NCBI GenBank assembly: GCA_019750255.1
Contig: JAIEOU010000002.1
Span: forward strand, 1 to 49,659
Origin: Patescibacteria group bacterium
Lineage (GTDB): Bacteria > Patescibacteriota > Minisyncoccia > Phycocordibacterales > UBA918
DNA length: 49,659 nucleotides
Direction: 5' to 3'
The first letter of the stretch is position 1. Each line of letters starts with the position of its first letter. Of this stretch, positions 1 to 10,199 are shown one piece after another. Made by a program: the position numbers and the translations under genes. Under the pieces are notes generated by a model. The model worked only from the letters and a program-made list of their open reading frames with translations. It did not search any database and had not been told where the DNA came from.

Positions 1-154
1 AATCTGTTCACGTTCGCTAGGCGATAGTTGCTGGTACATGGTTGTATCTTAACGTGCGGTTGGGGGTTGAGAGTGGCCTATTACCTAGTTGTCTCACGTA
101 TCGTCTTGTTGTAGAGTGAGCGTTGCTTTGACGTGTTTCAGGGAGAATCGCGTG

Positions 155-301
155 ATGATAGTCCAAAGTATTTTGAGTAGTCTAGGTGTGTCGCCGGAGG
201 CATACTCCAAGGATTGGTGGGCGCTTGTGCGCCTAGGAGAGATATTCGCAATAGTGCCCGTATGTTCGCTTCTGCTCCTCCTGCTCGGCTTTATTTCCTA
301 A
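155..301 (+). CDS. small membrane peptide, hypothetical
   Basis: C-terminal part of ORF 89..301 starting at an ATG after GGGAG; hydrophobic tail VPVCSLLLLLLGFIS; terminator follows. Confidence 0.45.
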   Translation: MIVQSILSSLGVSPEAYSKDWWALVRLGEIFAIVPVCSLLLLLLGFIS

Positions 302-317
302 GCGGAGAAGACATAAT

Positions 318-357
318 GGGGACCGCTGAGCAGTGCTTAGCGGTCCCCGTTCCTTTA
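318..357 (+). terminator. intrinsic terminator
   Basis: GGGGACCGCT...AGCGGTCCCC hairpin followed by T-rich sequence. Confidence 0.7.
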
Positions 358-420
358 TACCTTGTCTCATAAAATGTTTTGTAGTACCCTGCGGTTTGCA
401 TAGTACAAGGAAGCAACATT

Positions 421-666
421 GTGGATGAAGTCACCACAGAGCGCACCCTCATTCTTCCGTCTGCAGTAAAATTTCACGGCTTCGGTTGTGCGGCAGCACA
501 AATCGTAACTGGAATGTTTGCCTGGCATTTTCTGCCATGGTGGGGTGCGGTCCTTGCCGGTTGGATTGGAGGTTCGGTCTTGTACGTCGCGGGACTGTGC
601 TTAATATGTTTGTGTCTGCCAATGGCAGAACGAGGTGTCGACAAAGACACCACCGACGTTAATTAG
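421..666 (+). CDS. small membrane protein, hypothetical
   Basis: 81-aa ORF with two hydrophobic segments, GTG start, GC-rich hairpin after the stop. Confidence 0.6.
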   Translation: MDEVTTERTLILPSAVKFHGFGCAAAQIVTGMFAWHFLPWWGAVLAGWIGGSVLYVAGLCLICLCLPMAERGVDKDTTDVN

Positions 667-717
667 GGCCGGACTGCATAAAGCAGCCCGGCCCAATGTT
701 ATGTCCTGCTGTGGTCG

Positions 718-1293
718 TTATGCCTTGCTCACGCGTTCTGTATAGAGCCCAGTGTCGGTATTGATCGCCACCACATCACCTTCATTGATAAACATTGGTA
801 CCATAAGCGTCGCGCCCGTTTCAAGGGTTACCTCCTTCTGTGCCCCTGATGAAGTATTACCCTTTACCGCTTCCATGGCTTCTTTTACTTTGAGCTCCAC
901 CTTGATAGGGAACTTGAGACCGATGATTTCTTCATCGTATACCACCGCGCTGTAGTCATTGCGCTCCTTCATAAATTTCCCCTGATCACCAATCAAATCG
1001 TCGGTCAGGGCAAAACGGTCGCCTGGCTGTCCGGTTGTATGAAACCAGTATTCATTTGATTTTCGATAAATAAACGTTACGGTTTTGGCTTCGAGGTCTG
1101 CTTCCTCAGCTACTTCGTTAACGTGGAAGGTGTTTTCGATAACGCGGCCAGACTTAAGTCCTTTGAGTTTGGTGATATTCACGGGCTTGCGCTGTTGCTT
1201 ACGAAAGACATGGTAGGAGAGCACGAGACATGGCTCATCGTTAAAGATGATGACTTTTTTCGGAGTAATTTCGTTATAGGAAAGGATGGCCAT
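718..1293 (-). CDS. efp: elongation factor P-like protein
   Basis: MAILSYNEITPKKVIIFNDEPCLVLSYHV...GRVIENTFHVNEVAEEADLE...YWFHTTG matches EF-P KOW/OB architecture; start trimmed from the longer ORF. Confidence 0.88.
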   Translation of the reverse strand: MAILSYNEITPKKVIIFNDEPCLVLSYHVFRKQQRKPVNITKLKGLKSGRVIENTFHVNEVAEEADLEAKTVTFIYRKSNEYWFHTTGQPGDRFALTDDLIGDQGKFMKERNDYSAVVYDEEIIGLKFPIKVELKVKEAMEAVKGNTSSGAQKEVTLETGATLMVPMFINEGDVVAINTDTGLYTERVSKA

Positions 1294-1340
1294 AAATTGT
1301 GCTATGATGGGCTGATAACGCGTTCCCGATACTACCATAT

Positions 1341-1928
1341 ATGTTCGGTCTTTCAACTGATAATCCGAATGAACTAGGCGATGAGGTCCTCTTGGCCCGC
1401 TCCCGGGTCGAGCCATGGCTGTTTACATTTATTGTTGAGCGCTACGAAGCGCCGTTTGTACGCAAAGTGCGCGGCATTATCCGCGACGAGCGTGATGTCG
1501 AGGAGGTAGTGCAGGACTGTTTTGTAAAGATTTATGTAAAGGCTGATACCTTTGTTCCGCAAGCGGGTGCGACGTTTTCTTCCTGGGCGTACCGCATTTT
1601 GCTCAATACCGCCTTTACCCGCTACCAAAAACTCCGCAAGGAAGGGGAGCGCTTCCTCGCTACCGACCCCGAGTTCATGGAATTCATTGCGGTCGAGGAG
1701 CAGCTGCAGGTAATCAATATCGACAGGGACGCTATCGAGCGCGTGCTCGCGCGCTTACCGGGCGCACTGGCGCACGTGTTGCGGCTTCATTACCTCGAGC
1801 GCTGGTCGCACCGGGATATTGGTGAGTCGCTGGGGGAAAACGAAGGAACGATTAAAGCCAGAATCCACCGGGCTAAGGCGGCTTTTCGCAAGGCGGTGGG
1901 TAAGAAGGAGGCCGAGTCGCTTTTATAA
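1341..1928 (+). CDS. RNA polymerase sigma factor, sigma-70/ECF family
   Basis: Sigma-2 region (RDERDVEEVVQDCFVKIYVKADTF...FSSWAYRILLNTAFTRYQK) and sigma-4 HTH (LHYLERWSHRDIGESLGENEGTIKARIHRAKAAFRKAV). Confidence 0.92.
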   Translation: MFGLSTDNPNELGDEVLLARSRVEPWLFTFIVERYEAPFVRKVRGIIRDERDVEEVVQDCFVKIYVKADTFVPQAGATFSSWAYRILLNTAFTRYQKLRKEGERFLATDPEFMEFIAVEEQLQVINIDRDAIERVLARLPGALAHVLRLHYLERWSHRDIGESLGENEGTIKARIHRAKAAFRKAVGKKEAESLL

Positions 1929-1973
1929 CCACTCACGTAACTTTAGGAATAGCGTCATCGTTATACTTGGTAT

Positions 1974-2321
1974 ATGGCAACCATCACAACAAAAAGCCTC
2001 AAGCGTCGCATTATGTACCGTGTGTATATGAGTTTTGTGATTTCAATTGCCGAGCATCGTTATTTCTGGCAGGGTTTCTTGTTTGGTGGGTGTCTCGCGC
2101 TCTTTGGACGCCTCGTGCACGTGGCCGCTGTGGCTGACAATGTCCTTTCAACGCCACTGCGCCAGTTACCCAGCTACACCGCCAATGTGTTTGAACATGC
2201 CTTTACGAGCGGGGAGTTTCTCACCATCTTGGCTACCCTGGTTATGCTGACTGTCGGAGTATCGTTTATACGCGCATTTTTGCGCCTTACGGTACTCGAC
2301 CGGACCGGGCGGATGGCGTAG
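1974..2321 (+). CDS. membrane protein, hypothetical
   Basis: 115-aa ORF with two hydrophobic segments directly downstream of the sigma gene. Confidence 0.65.
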   Translation: MATITTKSLKRRIMYRVYMSFVISIAEHRYFWQGFLFGGCLALFGRLVHVAAVADNVLSTPLRQLPSYTANVFEHAFTSGEFLTILATLVMLTVGVSFIRAFLRLTVLDRTGRMA

Positions 2322-2346
2322 ATTGGGGGTGAGCTCAAAGAAAACA

Positions 2347-2380
2347 GCGGGCGGCCCCATTGGGGCCGCCCGCTATTTTC
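2347..2380. terminator. intrinsic terminator between convergent genes
   Basis: GCGGGCGGCCCCATTGGGGCCGCCCGC hairpin. Confidence 0.75.
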
Positions 2381-2389
2381 TTTGCCTAT

Positions 2390-3532
2390 TTAATCCTCGG
2401 CCGGCGCCTCACCATCATCCTCAGGGGCGCTGCGAGGCTTACTTGCTACAACCGACGCATCACTTTTAAGGGCTTTGCGGATGTGTGCGAGGAGTTCAGT
2501 CGAGAGCTTTGGGTTCTCTCGCAAGAAGGTGCGCGATGCGTCATAACCGCGACCAAGCTTAACCTCGGCACTGTCGTCACCCCCAGGAGGGAGGTAGCTG
2601 TATGACGAGCCTGACTTGCGCACAAACTTATATTTCTCCCCAAGTGCCAATAATTCACCCTCACTTGAAATACCTTCACCGTAAATAAGGTCAAACTCAG
2701 TAGTGCGGAATGGGGAAGCGACCTTATTCTTGACCACTTTCACCCGGTGGCGACCTCCGACTACCTCCTCGCCCTTTTTAATCTGGGCGATGCGGCGAAT
2801 ATCAAGACGGACAGACGTGTAAAACTTAAGCGCCTTTCCGCCCGGGGTAGTCTCTGGGTTACCAAACATTACTCCCACCTGCATACGGATTTGGTTAATA
2901 AAGATAACCACTGTCTTGCTCTTGGCTACTATACCAGTGAGCTTGCGCAGCGCCTGGCTCATAAGACGCGCCTGCTTACCCACGTGGTGAGCACCCATGG
3001 CGCCCTCGATTTCATCCTTTGGGGTAAGGGCGGCGACTGAGTCGATTACAATCACATCAAGCTTGCCCGAGCGGACGAGCGATTCAACAATTTCGAGTGC
3101 CTGTTCGCCATTATCTGGCTGTGAAATAAGCAGCTCTTCAAGCTTTACTCCGAGATTCTCGGCGTATTCGGGGTCCATGGCGTGCTCGGCGTCGATAAAG
3201 GCACAGATACCACCAAGCTTTTGCGCCTCGGCAATTGCATGCAGTGAAAGCGTGGTCTTGCCCGATGATTCAGGGCCAAAGATTTCGAGAATACGACCAC
3301 GAGGGTAGCCGCCGATGCCGAGCGCGTCATCAAGCCCTACCGAACCAGAGGGAATGGCATCGATATCGACCTTCTTGCTCTCGTCGAGCGTCATGATGGA
3401 GTCATCACCAAATTTGGTTTTGATGGAGCGGAGTGTTTCCGCAATTGAGGCGATACCGCCGGCGTGCTTGCTGGCAACATCCTTCGCTGCTCCCGTTGCC
3501 TTCAGTGGTTTGTCAGCTTTTTTCTTTACCAT
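2390..3532 (-). CDS. recA: recombinase RecA
   Basis: Full-length RecA with GPESSGKTT Walker [60 protein letters not shown]. Confidence 0.98.
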   Translation of the reverse strand: MVKKKADKPLKATGAAKDVASKHAGGIASIAETLRSIKTKFGDDSIMTLDESKKVDIDAIPSGSVGLDDALGIGGYPRGRILEIFGPESSGKTTLSLHAIAEAQKLGGICAFIDAEHAMDPEYAENLGVKLEELLISQPDNGEQALEIVESLVRSGKLDVIVIDSVAALTPKDEIEGAMGAHHVGKQARLMSQALRKLTGIVAKSKTVVIFINQIRMQVGVMFGNPETTPGGKALKFYTSVRLDIRRIAQIKKGEEVVGGRHRVKVVKNKVASPFRTTEFDLIYGEGISSEGELLALGEKYKFVRKSGSSYSYLPPGGDDSAEVKLGRGYDASRTFLRENPKLSTELLAHIRKALKSDASVVASKPRSAPEDDGEAPAED

Positions 3533-3552
3533 AGGTTAACCGTGAACAAAGA

Positions 3553-3924
3553 TTATTTATATAAAGTGCCCGGCATGAACACGAACTCGCGTTCGAGGCT
3601 GGTCTTCCGACCATAGCGATCCTCGGCGGTGAGGGTAGCTATAGTATAGCCGTTTTCGAGCACGAGCGCCTCTTTGAAATGGCCATCGCGGTCGGTATAG
3701 ATGAGGCGATCATTGAGCCACAGGCGAGTAATATTTTGGGCATTACCGACTAGGGTGACAACTGGTTGGTTGTGTCGGCCCGGATGGGTAGGATCAAGGG
3801 TAATCTGGGGCCCGAGGATGAGAAAACGGGCTTGGAAGACGACATATAAGAACACAAGACAGAGGCCAAAAAGACTCAGAGAGAAGCCAAGGAGCGTGCG
3901 TAGGGTGATGGTGGTGCGGAGCAT
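3553..3924 (-). CDS. membrane-anchored hypothetical protein with Ig-like/PEGA-like fold
   Basis: N-terminal TM helix followed by beta-rich LVGNAQNITRLWLNDRLIYTDRDGHFKEALVLENGY...ATLTAEDRYGRKTS. Confidence 0.75.
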   Translation of the reverse strand: MLRTTITLRTLLGFSLSLFGLCLVFLYVVFQARFLILGPQITLDPTHPGRHNQPVVTLVGNAQNITRLWLNDRLIYTDRDGHFKEALVLENGYTIATLTAEDRYGRKTSLEREFVFMPGTLYK

Positions 3925-3947
3925 GGGGAAACAGAGTAGATGCTTAT

Positions 3948-6149
3948 TTAGAAGCGCTCAAGACCATCAGGAGCATCATCTTGTACACGTTCCGTGCGGC
4001 CACTAATGATTTCGCGACCTTTTGAGCCATTTTCCGGTCCAATCACTCCGTTCTCTTCGAGTAGGTCAACCAGGCGAGCGGCGCGAGAGTAGCCAATGCG
4101 CAACTTGCGCTGCAAGTACGAGGTCGAAGCCTTACCCGCCTCCATCACCGCTGCCTTGGCGTCATCGTAGAGCTCATCGTCCTCGCCGCTATCGTCCCCA
4201 ATGAGTGACTTGATAAAGGCATCGCCTGAGCCGCCATCTTTCTCGTCAAGGTTAATGGTATCGAGACTGTGAACGGCTTGGTCCTTAAGATAGGCCACTA
4301 CAGCCTTGATTTCCTCCTCTGGTACGAAGGCTGACTGGAGACGGAGAGGTTTTGGTGAATCACTCGAGAGGTAGAGCATGTCACCCTTTCCAAGAAGTTT
4401 ATCAGCACCCACCTGGTCGAGAATGGTGCGAGAGTCAATTTGTGAGGCGACGTTAAGCGCAATACGGGTAGGGATGTTGGCCTTAATGGTACCGGTGATG
4501 ACGTTTACCGATGGTCGCTGGGTAGCGAGGATGAGGTGGATGCCCACCGCGCGACTCATCTGGGCCAAGCGCACAATCAGTGCCTCAAGCTCCCGTGGGT
4601 AGGCAAGCATCAGGTCAGCGAGCTCATCCATAATAATGACTATATATGGTAGCGGCTCAGGCAGGCTCGATTGGTCTTCTTCAAGTGACCCGTTCTTCTC
4701 CCAGACCTTCTTGGCTGGTTGGTAGACCTTTTCGTGGTACGAATCGATATTCTGAATCTTTTCCGACTGGAGAATGTCATAGCGTCGTTCCATTTCCTTC
4801 ACCGCCCACTTGAGCATGAGGAGGGTTTTTTTAGCCTCGGTGATGACTGGGGTAAGGAGGTGGGGAATGCCTTCATAGAGGGTGAGTTCCACCCGCTTCG
4901 GGTCAACCATGAGAAAGCGTAGTTGGTCGGGTGAATTGCGGAAGAGGAGAGAAAGGATGAGGTTGTGGATGAGGGCGGACTTTCCCGAACCAGTGGTACC
5001 GGCAATGAGAGCGTGCGGCATCCGGGCAACGTTCGCAAAGTGCACCGCTCCAGCTACATCCTTCCCGAGCGCCACGAGGAGTGGACGGGGTGAGTCGGTG
5101 TATTCCGGGTTCGCCAGCAGGGAAGCGAGACCGATGGTTGAGCGTACGGCATTTGGCACCTCAATACCCACGAGTGCCTTCCCGGGAATTGGGGCCTCGA
5201 CGCGGATGGAGCTCGCGCGCAGGGCGAGCTGGAGCTCTTGCTGCAGTGCCACGATGCGTGAGATGCGGACACCTTGAGCGGGCTTGAGGGCGTAGCGAGT
5301 GATGGTCGGACCACTCTCAACGGCATCCATTTCAATACTGATACCGAAGTCCCGAAGCGTGCGCTTAATAATGAGTGAGTTGCTCTTCACGTCACCGGCT
5401 TGCGGCTTCCCTTTGTCCTTCCCAAGAATGGAAAGGGAGGGTGGTACATAGTGTCCACTAAAGTGTTTTATAACGATGTCGCCTTTGAGCGAACCAAAGC
5501 TGTCAGCCATCTTCTTCAGGGTCCCCGGCTTGTCTTCCTTCTCCTCCTCTTCATCGAATTCTTCTGGCTGCGCACCCGCTTTCGAGTTGGCGATTGGTGG
5601 GAGGTTTAGCTCATCAAGGAAATCATCTCCAAGCTCATCGTCCTCTAGGTCAGCCTTGGCCCCAAAGCGGGGGAAGCTGAGTCCGGTATTGAGTAACAGG
5701 AAGGTGCCGATAAGACTAATGGCTCCGATAACCACACCAGCAACCGCTGTCCCAAACAGCATCACAAACGGCCAGTTGATAGAGAAGGCGACCATCCCGC
5801 CGAGTCCGGCACTATAGAGCTCAAGTCCGCAGAGGATAGAGAAAAAGAGGAGCGCAATTCCTACCATCTTGGCAGCGCTTATCCGCTTGTCCTCCCGTGG
5901 GCGTAGAAGCACCACCACATATAAGAAGGAAGCAACCGGGGCGAGCCACGCCCCCGTTCCAAAGAGATAGCGGAGTGCAAGCGCGCTATAGGTTCCCGCC
6001 ATCCCGGCGTACGAGAGAAGTGACAGGAGAAAGAATATACCAACGACACCAACCAAGACCGCCGCAATGGCCTGCCGTGCGCCCGACGAAAGATCGTCAA
6101 ACATCGGTTGGCGCTCCTTTACCTCAGGAAGTTTTCGTTTTCGAGACAT
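3948..6149 (-). CDS. ftsK: DNA translocase FtsK/SpoIIIE
   Basis: N-terminal TM helices; GTTGSGKSALIHNLILSLL; C-terminal gamma domain winged helix (TSYLQRKLRIGYSRAARLVDLLEENGVIGP). Confidence 0.96.
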   Translation of the reverse strand: MSRKRKLPEVKERQPMFDDLSSGARQAIAAVLVGVVGIFFLLSLLSYAGMAGTYSALALRYLFGTGAWLAPVASFLYVVVLLRPREDKRISAAKMVGIALLFFSILCGLELYSAGLGGMVAFSINWPFVMLFGTAVAGVVIGAISLIGTFLLLNTGLSFPRFGAKADLEDDELGDDFLDELNLPPIANSKAGAQPEEFDEEEEKEDKPGTLKKMADSFGSLKGDIVIKHFSGHYVPPSLSILGKDKGKPQAGDVKSNSLIIKRTLRDFGISIEMDAVESGPTITRYALKPAQGVRISRIVALQQELQLALRASSIRVEAPIPGKALVGIEVPNAVRSTIGLASLLANPEYTDSPRPLLVALGKDVAGAVHFANVARMPHALIAGTTGSGKSALIHNLILSLLFRNSPDQLRFLMVDPKRVELTLYEGIPHLLTPVITEAKKTLLMLKWAVKEMERRYDILQSEKIQNIDSYHEKVYQPAKKVWEKNGSLEEDQSSLPEPLPYIVIIMDELADLMLAYPRELEALIVRLAQMSRAVGIHLILATQRPSVNVITGTIKANIPTRIALNVASQIDSRTILDQVGADKLLGKGDMLYLSSDSPKPLRLQSAFVPEEEIKAVVAYLKDQAVHSLDTINLDEKDGGSGDAFIKSLIGDDSGEDDELYDDAKAAVMEAGKASTSYLQRKLRIGYSRAARLVDLLEENGVIGPENGSKGREIISGRTERVQDDAPDGLERF

Positions 6150-6359
6150 ACAGAAAATTAGTACCTATGCGCCACCCATGAGCGCACCAGATACCGGACA
6201 TAATACCACGGTACTTTAAGCCTCGTTTATACAGATGCACGGTATCCTTCGTGATAAAGGCAGGGGTTGCAAAAGACGAAGATGTCCTTATAGTAGAAGG
6301 ACAAACGTAGTGTCCGCGACAAACCTCACTGACTTTTATACATCAAAGACTATAAGGAC

Positions 6360-7097
6360 ATGCCACCCCACACAGTAAAGGACAGCTATCTTAATATCAA
6401 AAAACTGTCTCATAGTAATGAGTACTATAACAGCGTCTTTAAAAAGACAGAAAGGCTAATATCAGTCATGTTCTATGTCTTGTCCTATGTTGAGGACACG
6501 CCTCGCTCTAAAGTACACGTCGATAAGCTCACCGAGCGGGGAATGGCGCTCTATGAGACAGCCCTGTCTTCTTTGTCGTGGACCGAGCCCTCAGCCGCCG
6601 AACGCCTGGAGGTCTTGCAACAGTCGGTAGTCGCGCTTGAGGGTGCCTTGCGTATCGCTGCCGGTGCGCGCGTGCTTACGGATGAACTCCTCGCCGTCCT
6701 GCTCGAATCGACCGACACTATCACCCGGTACATCAAACACCACTACTTTGAATCCACCACGACTCGGCAACCGGCTGCTGACATAGGACGGGCCGACCGA
6801 CCGGCAGCCGTCGTACGGCCAATCGCCCGTAGCCCTCGAGTGCAAACGCGCGTCGCAATTCCTGCTGGGGACATTAGCTCTGACGCCCATCTCGTCTATA
6901 GCCAGTTAACCGATCGTGGCGAGCGCATAAAGACAGTCCTTGAGGCAAAACCCGAAGCGACAATCAAAGACATAGCCGAGATTATTACGGACGTTAGTGA
7001 AAAAACTATCCAACGCGAGCTCACGAGTCTTATAGAAAAAGGACAAGTAATAAGACAAGGCGAACGTCGCTGGTCGAAGTACTCAGTTGCTAAGTAA
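6360..7097 (+). CDS. winged-helix DNA-binding protein, hypothetical
   Basis: C-terminal HTH TIKDIAEIITDVSEKTIQRELTSLIEKGQVIRQGERRWSKY. Confidence 0.75.
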   Translation: MPPHTVKDSYLNIKKLSHSNEYYNSVFKKTERLISVMFYVLSYVEDTPRSKVHVDKLTERGMALYETALSSLSWTEPSAAERLEVLQQSVVALEGALRIAAGARVLTDELLAVLLESTDTITRYIKHHYFESTTTRQPAADIGRADRPAAVVRPIARSPRVQTRVAIPAGDISSDAHLVYSQLTDRGERIKTVLEAKPEATIKDIAEIITDVSEKTIQRELTSLIEKGQVIRQGERRWSKYSVAK

Positions 7098-7993
7098 TTG
7101 AAGGTAAAGGACTATGATGAGGTGTCGCTTAAGAGAATAAAAAAGACCTTTGGTGGTTGAAGGTGGGGAGTGGGTGGAAGTTCCTTCTTGACCTTTATGG
7201 TTCTCTGTCCATGATAAAAACTGGGGTGATTGCGAACAGAAAACGCTTGTTTGCCGTCGGGGCGTTTGTGTTACCTAATACACCATGCCGAGTAAGAAAG
7301 GGTCTAATAGGTCGTCATAACCATCAGATACCGCTTGGGTTTTGTTGACTAGGGGTACGCTCTAGCGTATCGTAGCAACGTTTTCTGCTAGGAAGCCGTG
7401 AGTGTTGTAAGGCAAATTTTCTGCTCTACAATACTCTGGTATCCACATCAGAAAGACCTAACCGCGCACGGAATTGCTATACTGCATTCCATGCGCTCAT
7501 GCGCTGTTTTTAAAAAGATGTGTCCGCGCCGTATCGACTACGGTTCCGCACCATCGTAAGCAAAAACAGCCATGAGGTGTGAATGTTCTTTGTTAGATCT
7601 TCGACTGGAACGTAGTGCCTTCTTATATAGAGAAGTCACCACACCCATAGAAGAGTCGTCGCTACAGGGTAGTTTCGATCTCATATCTTACTCACGTGCA
7701 GTGTCCGCACGGTTGCCTTTTATGTATTCATATATATGAAGCGCAGCACAGTGACACATCCCCGCTTTCCTTTTCCTGTTCGCTAACCGCACGACAGACA
7801 CGCAGTCTTCTCTTAAAGCTAACCTCCACATTCTTTCCTTTACGGGGAAGGGTTGGGAGTTAGTGAATATGCGTCAGTGGCGTGATAACCCACTGGCAAA
7901 TATGAATTAATTCGTATTATCAAATCTTATCAAGGTAAAAGTCTCTTTAACCAAAGAGCATCGCGTGTTAATCCCACGCACAAAAATACTTAT

Positions 7994-10027
7994 ATGACTA
8001 TTGCTAAAAGTGTTGTAGACAAGGCCGTTGTTGGCGTTGTTGCAGCTGCGATGGTTTTCAGTATGTTTGCTCCTGCAGCGCAGGCACAATCTACTGCTGA
8101 CCTCCAGAAAATGATCGATGACCTCATGAAGCAGGTTTCTGCTCTCCAGGGTCAGGGCGGAACTAGTAGTTCACCAGCTTCAGGCGTGTGCCCATTTGCA
8201 TGGACACGCGACATGCGCATCGGTGCTACTGGTGCAGATGTGATGAAGCTCCAGCAGTTCCTCAACGCTAATGCAGATACTCGCGTATCAGCATCAGGCG
8301 CAGGTTCTGTAGGCATGGAAACACAGACCTTCGGACCAGCTACTGCAGCAGCAGTATCAAAGTTCCAGGTTATGCACCGTGCTGACATCCTTACTCCAGC
8401 AGGCCTCGTGAATCCAACTGGATTCTTCGGTCCTTCTACTCGTGCTAAGGTCAACTCACTTTGTACTTCAGCTCCAGCACCAGTTCCTGGTGATGAAGAC
8501 GAAGACGAAGACGAGTCTGAAGACGAGGATATGGAACTCTCAGGTGAGGCTTCACTCGATTCATTCGAATCAGACGATGCTGACGAAACTGAGGTACAAG
8601 AAGGAGAGGCTGACGTAGTTATCGGTGAATTCAAAGTTGAATTCACAGATGGTGACGCAGAAATCTCACGTCTTGACGTTGCTCTTACTCACGCTACTGG
8701 TTCACCATGGGATGCTTTCGAAACTATCTCCCTCTGGGTAGATGGCGAGAAGATCGCAGAAATGGAGGCTGGTGATGAAGATGACTACCTAGACGAAGAC
8801 GCTGGTTCACTCCGCTTCTCAGATCTCCAGCTTGTAGCAATGGAAGACGAAGAGCTCACTATCTCGATTGGTGCTGAAGTCCAGAACAACCTTGATGCTG
8901 ACGAACTCGGCGATTGGGATCTTAACGCTCTCGCAATCCGATTCTTCGATGCTGACGGCGTTTCTGACACCGTTACGAGTGGTACTGGTTTCGACCTCGG
9001 CACTGGCGCAAGCAAAGCTGCTGAGTTTACTATCGAAGAGGCTGGTGAAGGAGAAGAACTCAAGTTCTCTCTCGCATCAGATAACCCAGATTCAACTGAC
9101 ATTATTGTTGATGAGGACAGTGTAACTAACGAAGTTACTATCCTTAAGTACAATATCGAGGCTGACGAAGGTGACATCGAACTTGATCGTTTGGTAGTTC
9201 GCGTCGAGACCGCAGGTGCATCTACTTCTAACGTAGTAAATGACATCACGCTCGTTGTAGACGGACAGACTTTCAGCGACGAATCACTTGGTACTCTTGC
9301 TACTGGCAAGTCAGAAGTTGATGGTAATGCCATCTGGTACCTCTTTGACATCGACGGTGATGTAACCATCGATGAAGACGAGGAAGTAGACGTAGAAGTA
9401 GTTGTCGACCTCAAGCGTCGCGCTGCTGGTACCTACGCTAACGGTCAAAGAATTACTGCATCTGTAGGCAATTCAGAGCGTGGTCAGACCAAGGCAGAGG
9501 GTGCTGAAGATTTGGTCTCTACTGACTTTAAGGGCACAGCTGTTGGTGAAAACCACACGCTCGTAGCTACAGGTATCGTAGTACCAGTTGATGGTTTCAC
9601 TGGAACAATCAAGACTCTCGGAACCAACTCAACTGTTGGCGAGTTTACTCTTGAGTTCGAAGTGACTGCTGTTGAAGGCGACTACTACATTGCTCAGGTA
9701 GCTTCAAGTGCTGCCCTCACAAGTGGTATTCGTTACGCGGTTGAGGGTACAGTAGGAACTGGATCAGTTTCTGCAAGTATCGACTCTTCTGCGGATGAAA
9801 CAGCAGACGTCTTCATTGTTCGTGAAGGTGAATCTGAAACCTTTACTCTTAAGGTTTCAATCGATCCTCAGAACACTGGCACCTTCAAAGTTGGTCTTAC
9901 TGGTGTAAACTGGTCAGCTGACACGAATGGTGTAAATGATGGTGCTGTAGGCGAAGATGATCTCTACGTCCCAACACCTGCACAGGACTTTGACACCGAT
10001 TCACAGACTATCCAGGGCGCTGCTTAA
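7994..10027 (+). CDS. secreted S-layer-like protein with peptidoglycan-binding domain
   Basis: Signal peptide (AAAMVFSMFAPAAQAQ), PG-binding-1-like domain (IGATGADVMKLQQFLNANADTRV...TFGPATAAAVSKFQ...GFFGPSTRAKVNSLC), Asp/Glu-rich linker, beta-rich acidic repeats. Confidence 0.85.
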   Translation: MTIAKSVVDKAVVGVVAAAMVFSMFAPAAQAQSTADLQKMIDDLMKQVSALQGQGGTSSSPASGVCPFAWTRDMRIGATGADVMKLQQFLNANADTRVSASGAGSVGMETQTFGPATAAAVSKFQVMHRADILTPAGLVNPTGFFGPSTRAKVNSLCTSAPAPVPGDEDEDEDESEDEDMELSGEASLDSFESDDADETEVQEGEADVVIGEFKVEFTDGDAEISRLDVALTHATGSPWDAFETISLWVDGEKIAEMEAGDEDDYLDEDAGSLRFSDLQLVAMEDEELTISIGAEVQNNLDADELGDWDLNALAIRFFDADGVSDTVTSGTGFDLGTGASKAAEFTIEEAGEGEELKFSLASDNPDSTDIIVDEDSVTNEVTILKYNIEADEGDIELDRLVVRVETAGASTSNVVNDITLVVDGQTFSDESLGTLATGKSEVDGNAIWYLFDIDGDVTIDEDEEVDVEVVVDLKRRAAGTYANGQRITASVGNSERGQTKAEGAEDLVSTDFKGTAVGENHTLVATGIVVPVDGFTGTIKTLGTNSTVGEFTLEFEVTAVEGDYYIAQVASSAALTSGIRYAVEGTVGTGSVSASIDSSADETADVFIVREGESETFTLKVSIDPQNTGTFKVGLTGVNWSADTNGVNDGAVGEDDLYVPTPAQDFDTDSQTIQGAA

Positions 10028-10083
10028 TCTCACTACGAGATTACATCGTTTGGACAGAACGTAATCGTTCAGTTCTAAACTAA

Positions 10084-10112
10084 ACAAAAGCCCCCGCAAG
10101 GGGGCTTTTGTT
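10084..10112 (+). terminator. intrinsic terminator
   Basis: ACAAAAGCCCCCGCAAGGGGGCTTTTGT. Confidence 0.85.
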
Positions 10113-10145
10113 GTACCCGCCCCCTTTCACCCCCCGCCTCCCCAA

Positions 10146-10168
10146 CTCCGGAGACCGGGACTCCGGGA
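10146..10168. repeat. REP-like palindrome (inverted relative to the 11.47-11.55 kb copies)
   Basis: CTCCGGAGACCGGGACTCCGGGA; reverse complement of the core of the downstream units. Confidence 0.75.
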
Positions 10169-10199
10169 AACCCATTAATCAGGTGATACACTAGAAGTA

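Noticed and set aside
8152-9414. Long Ser-rich antisense ORFs 8152..8646 - and 8785..9414 -
   Set aside because: Antisense shadow of the Asp/Glu-rich S-layer gene (GA-rich codons read as TC/Ser).
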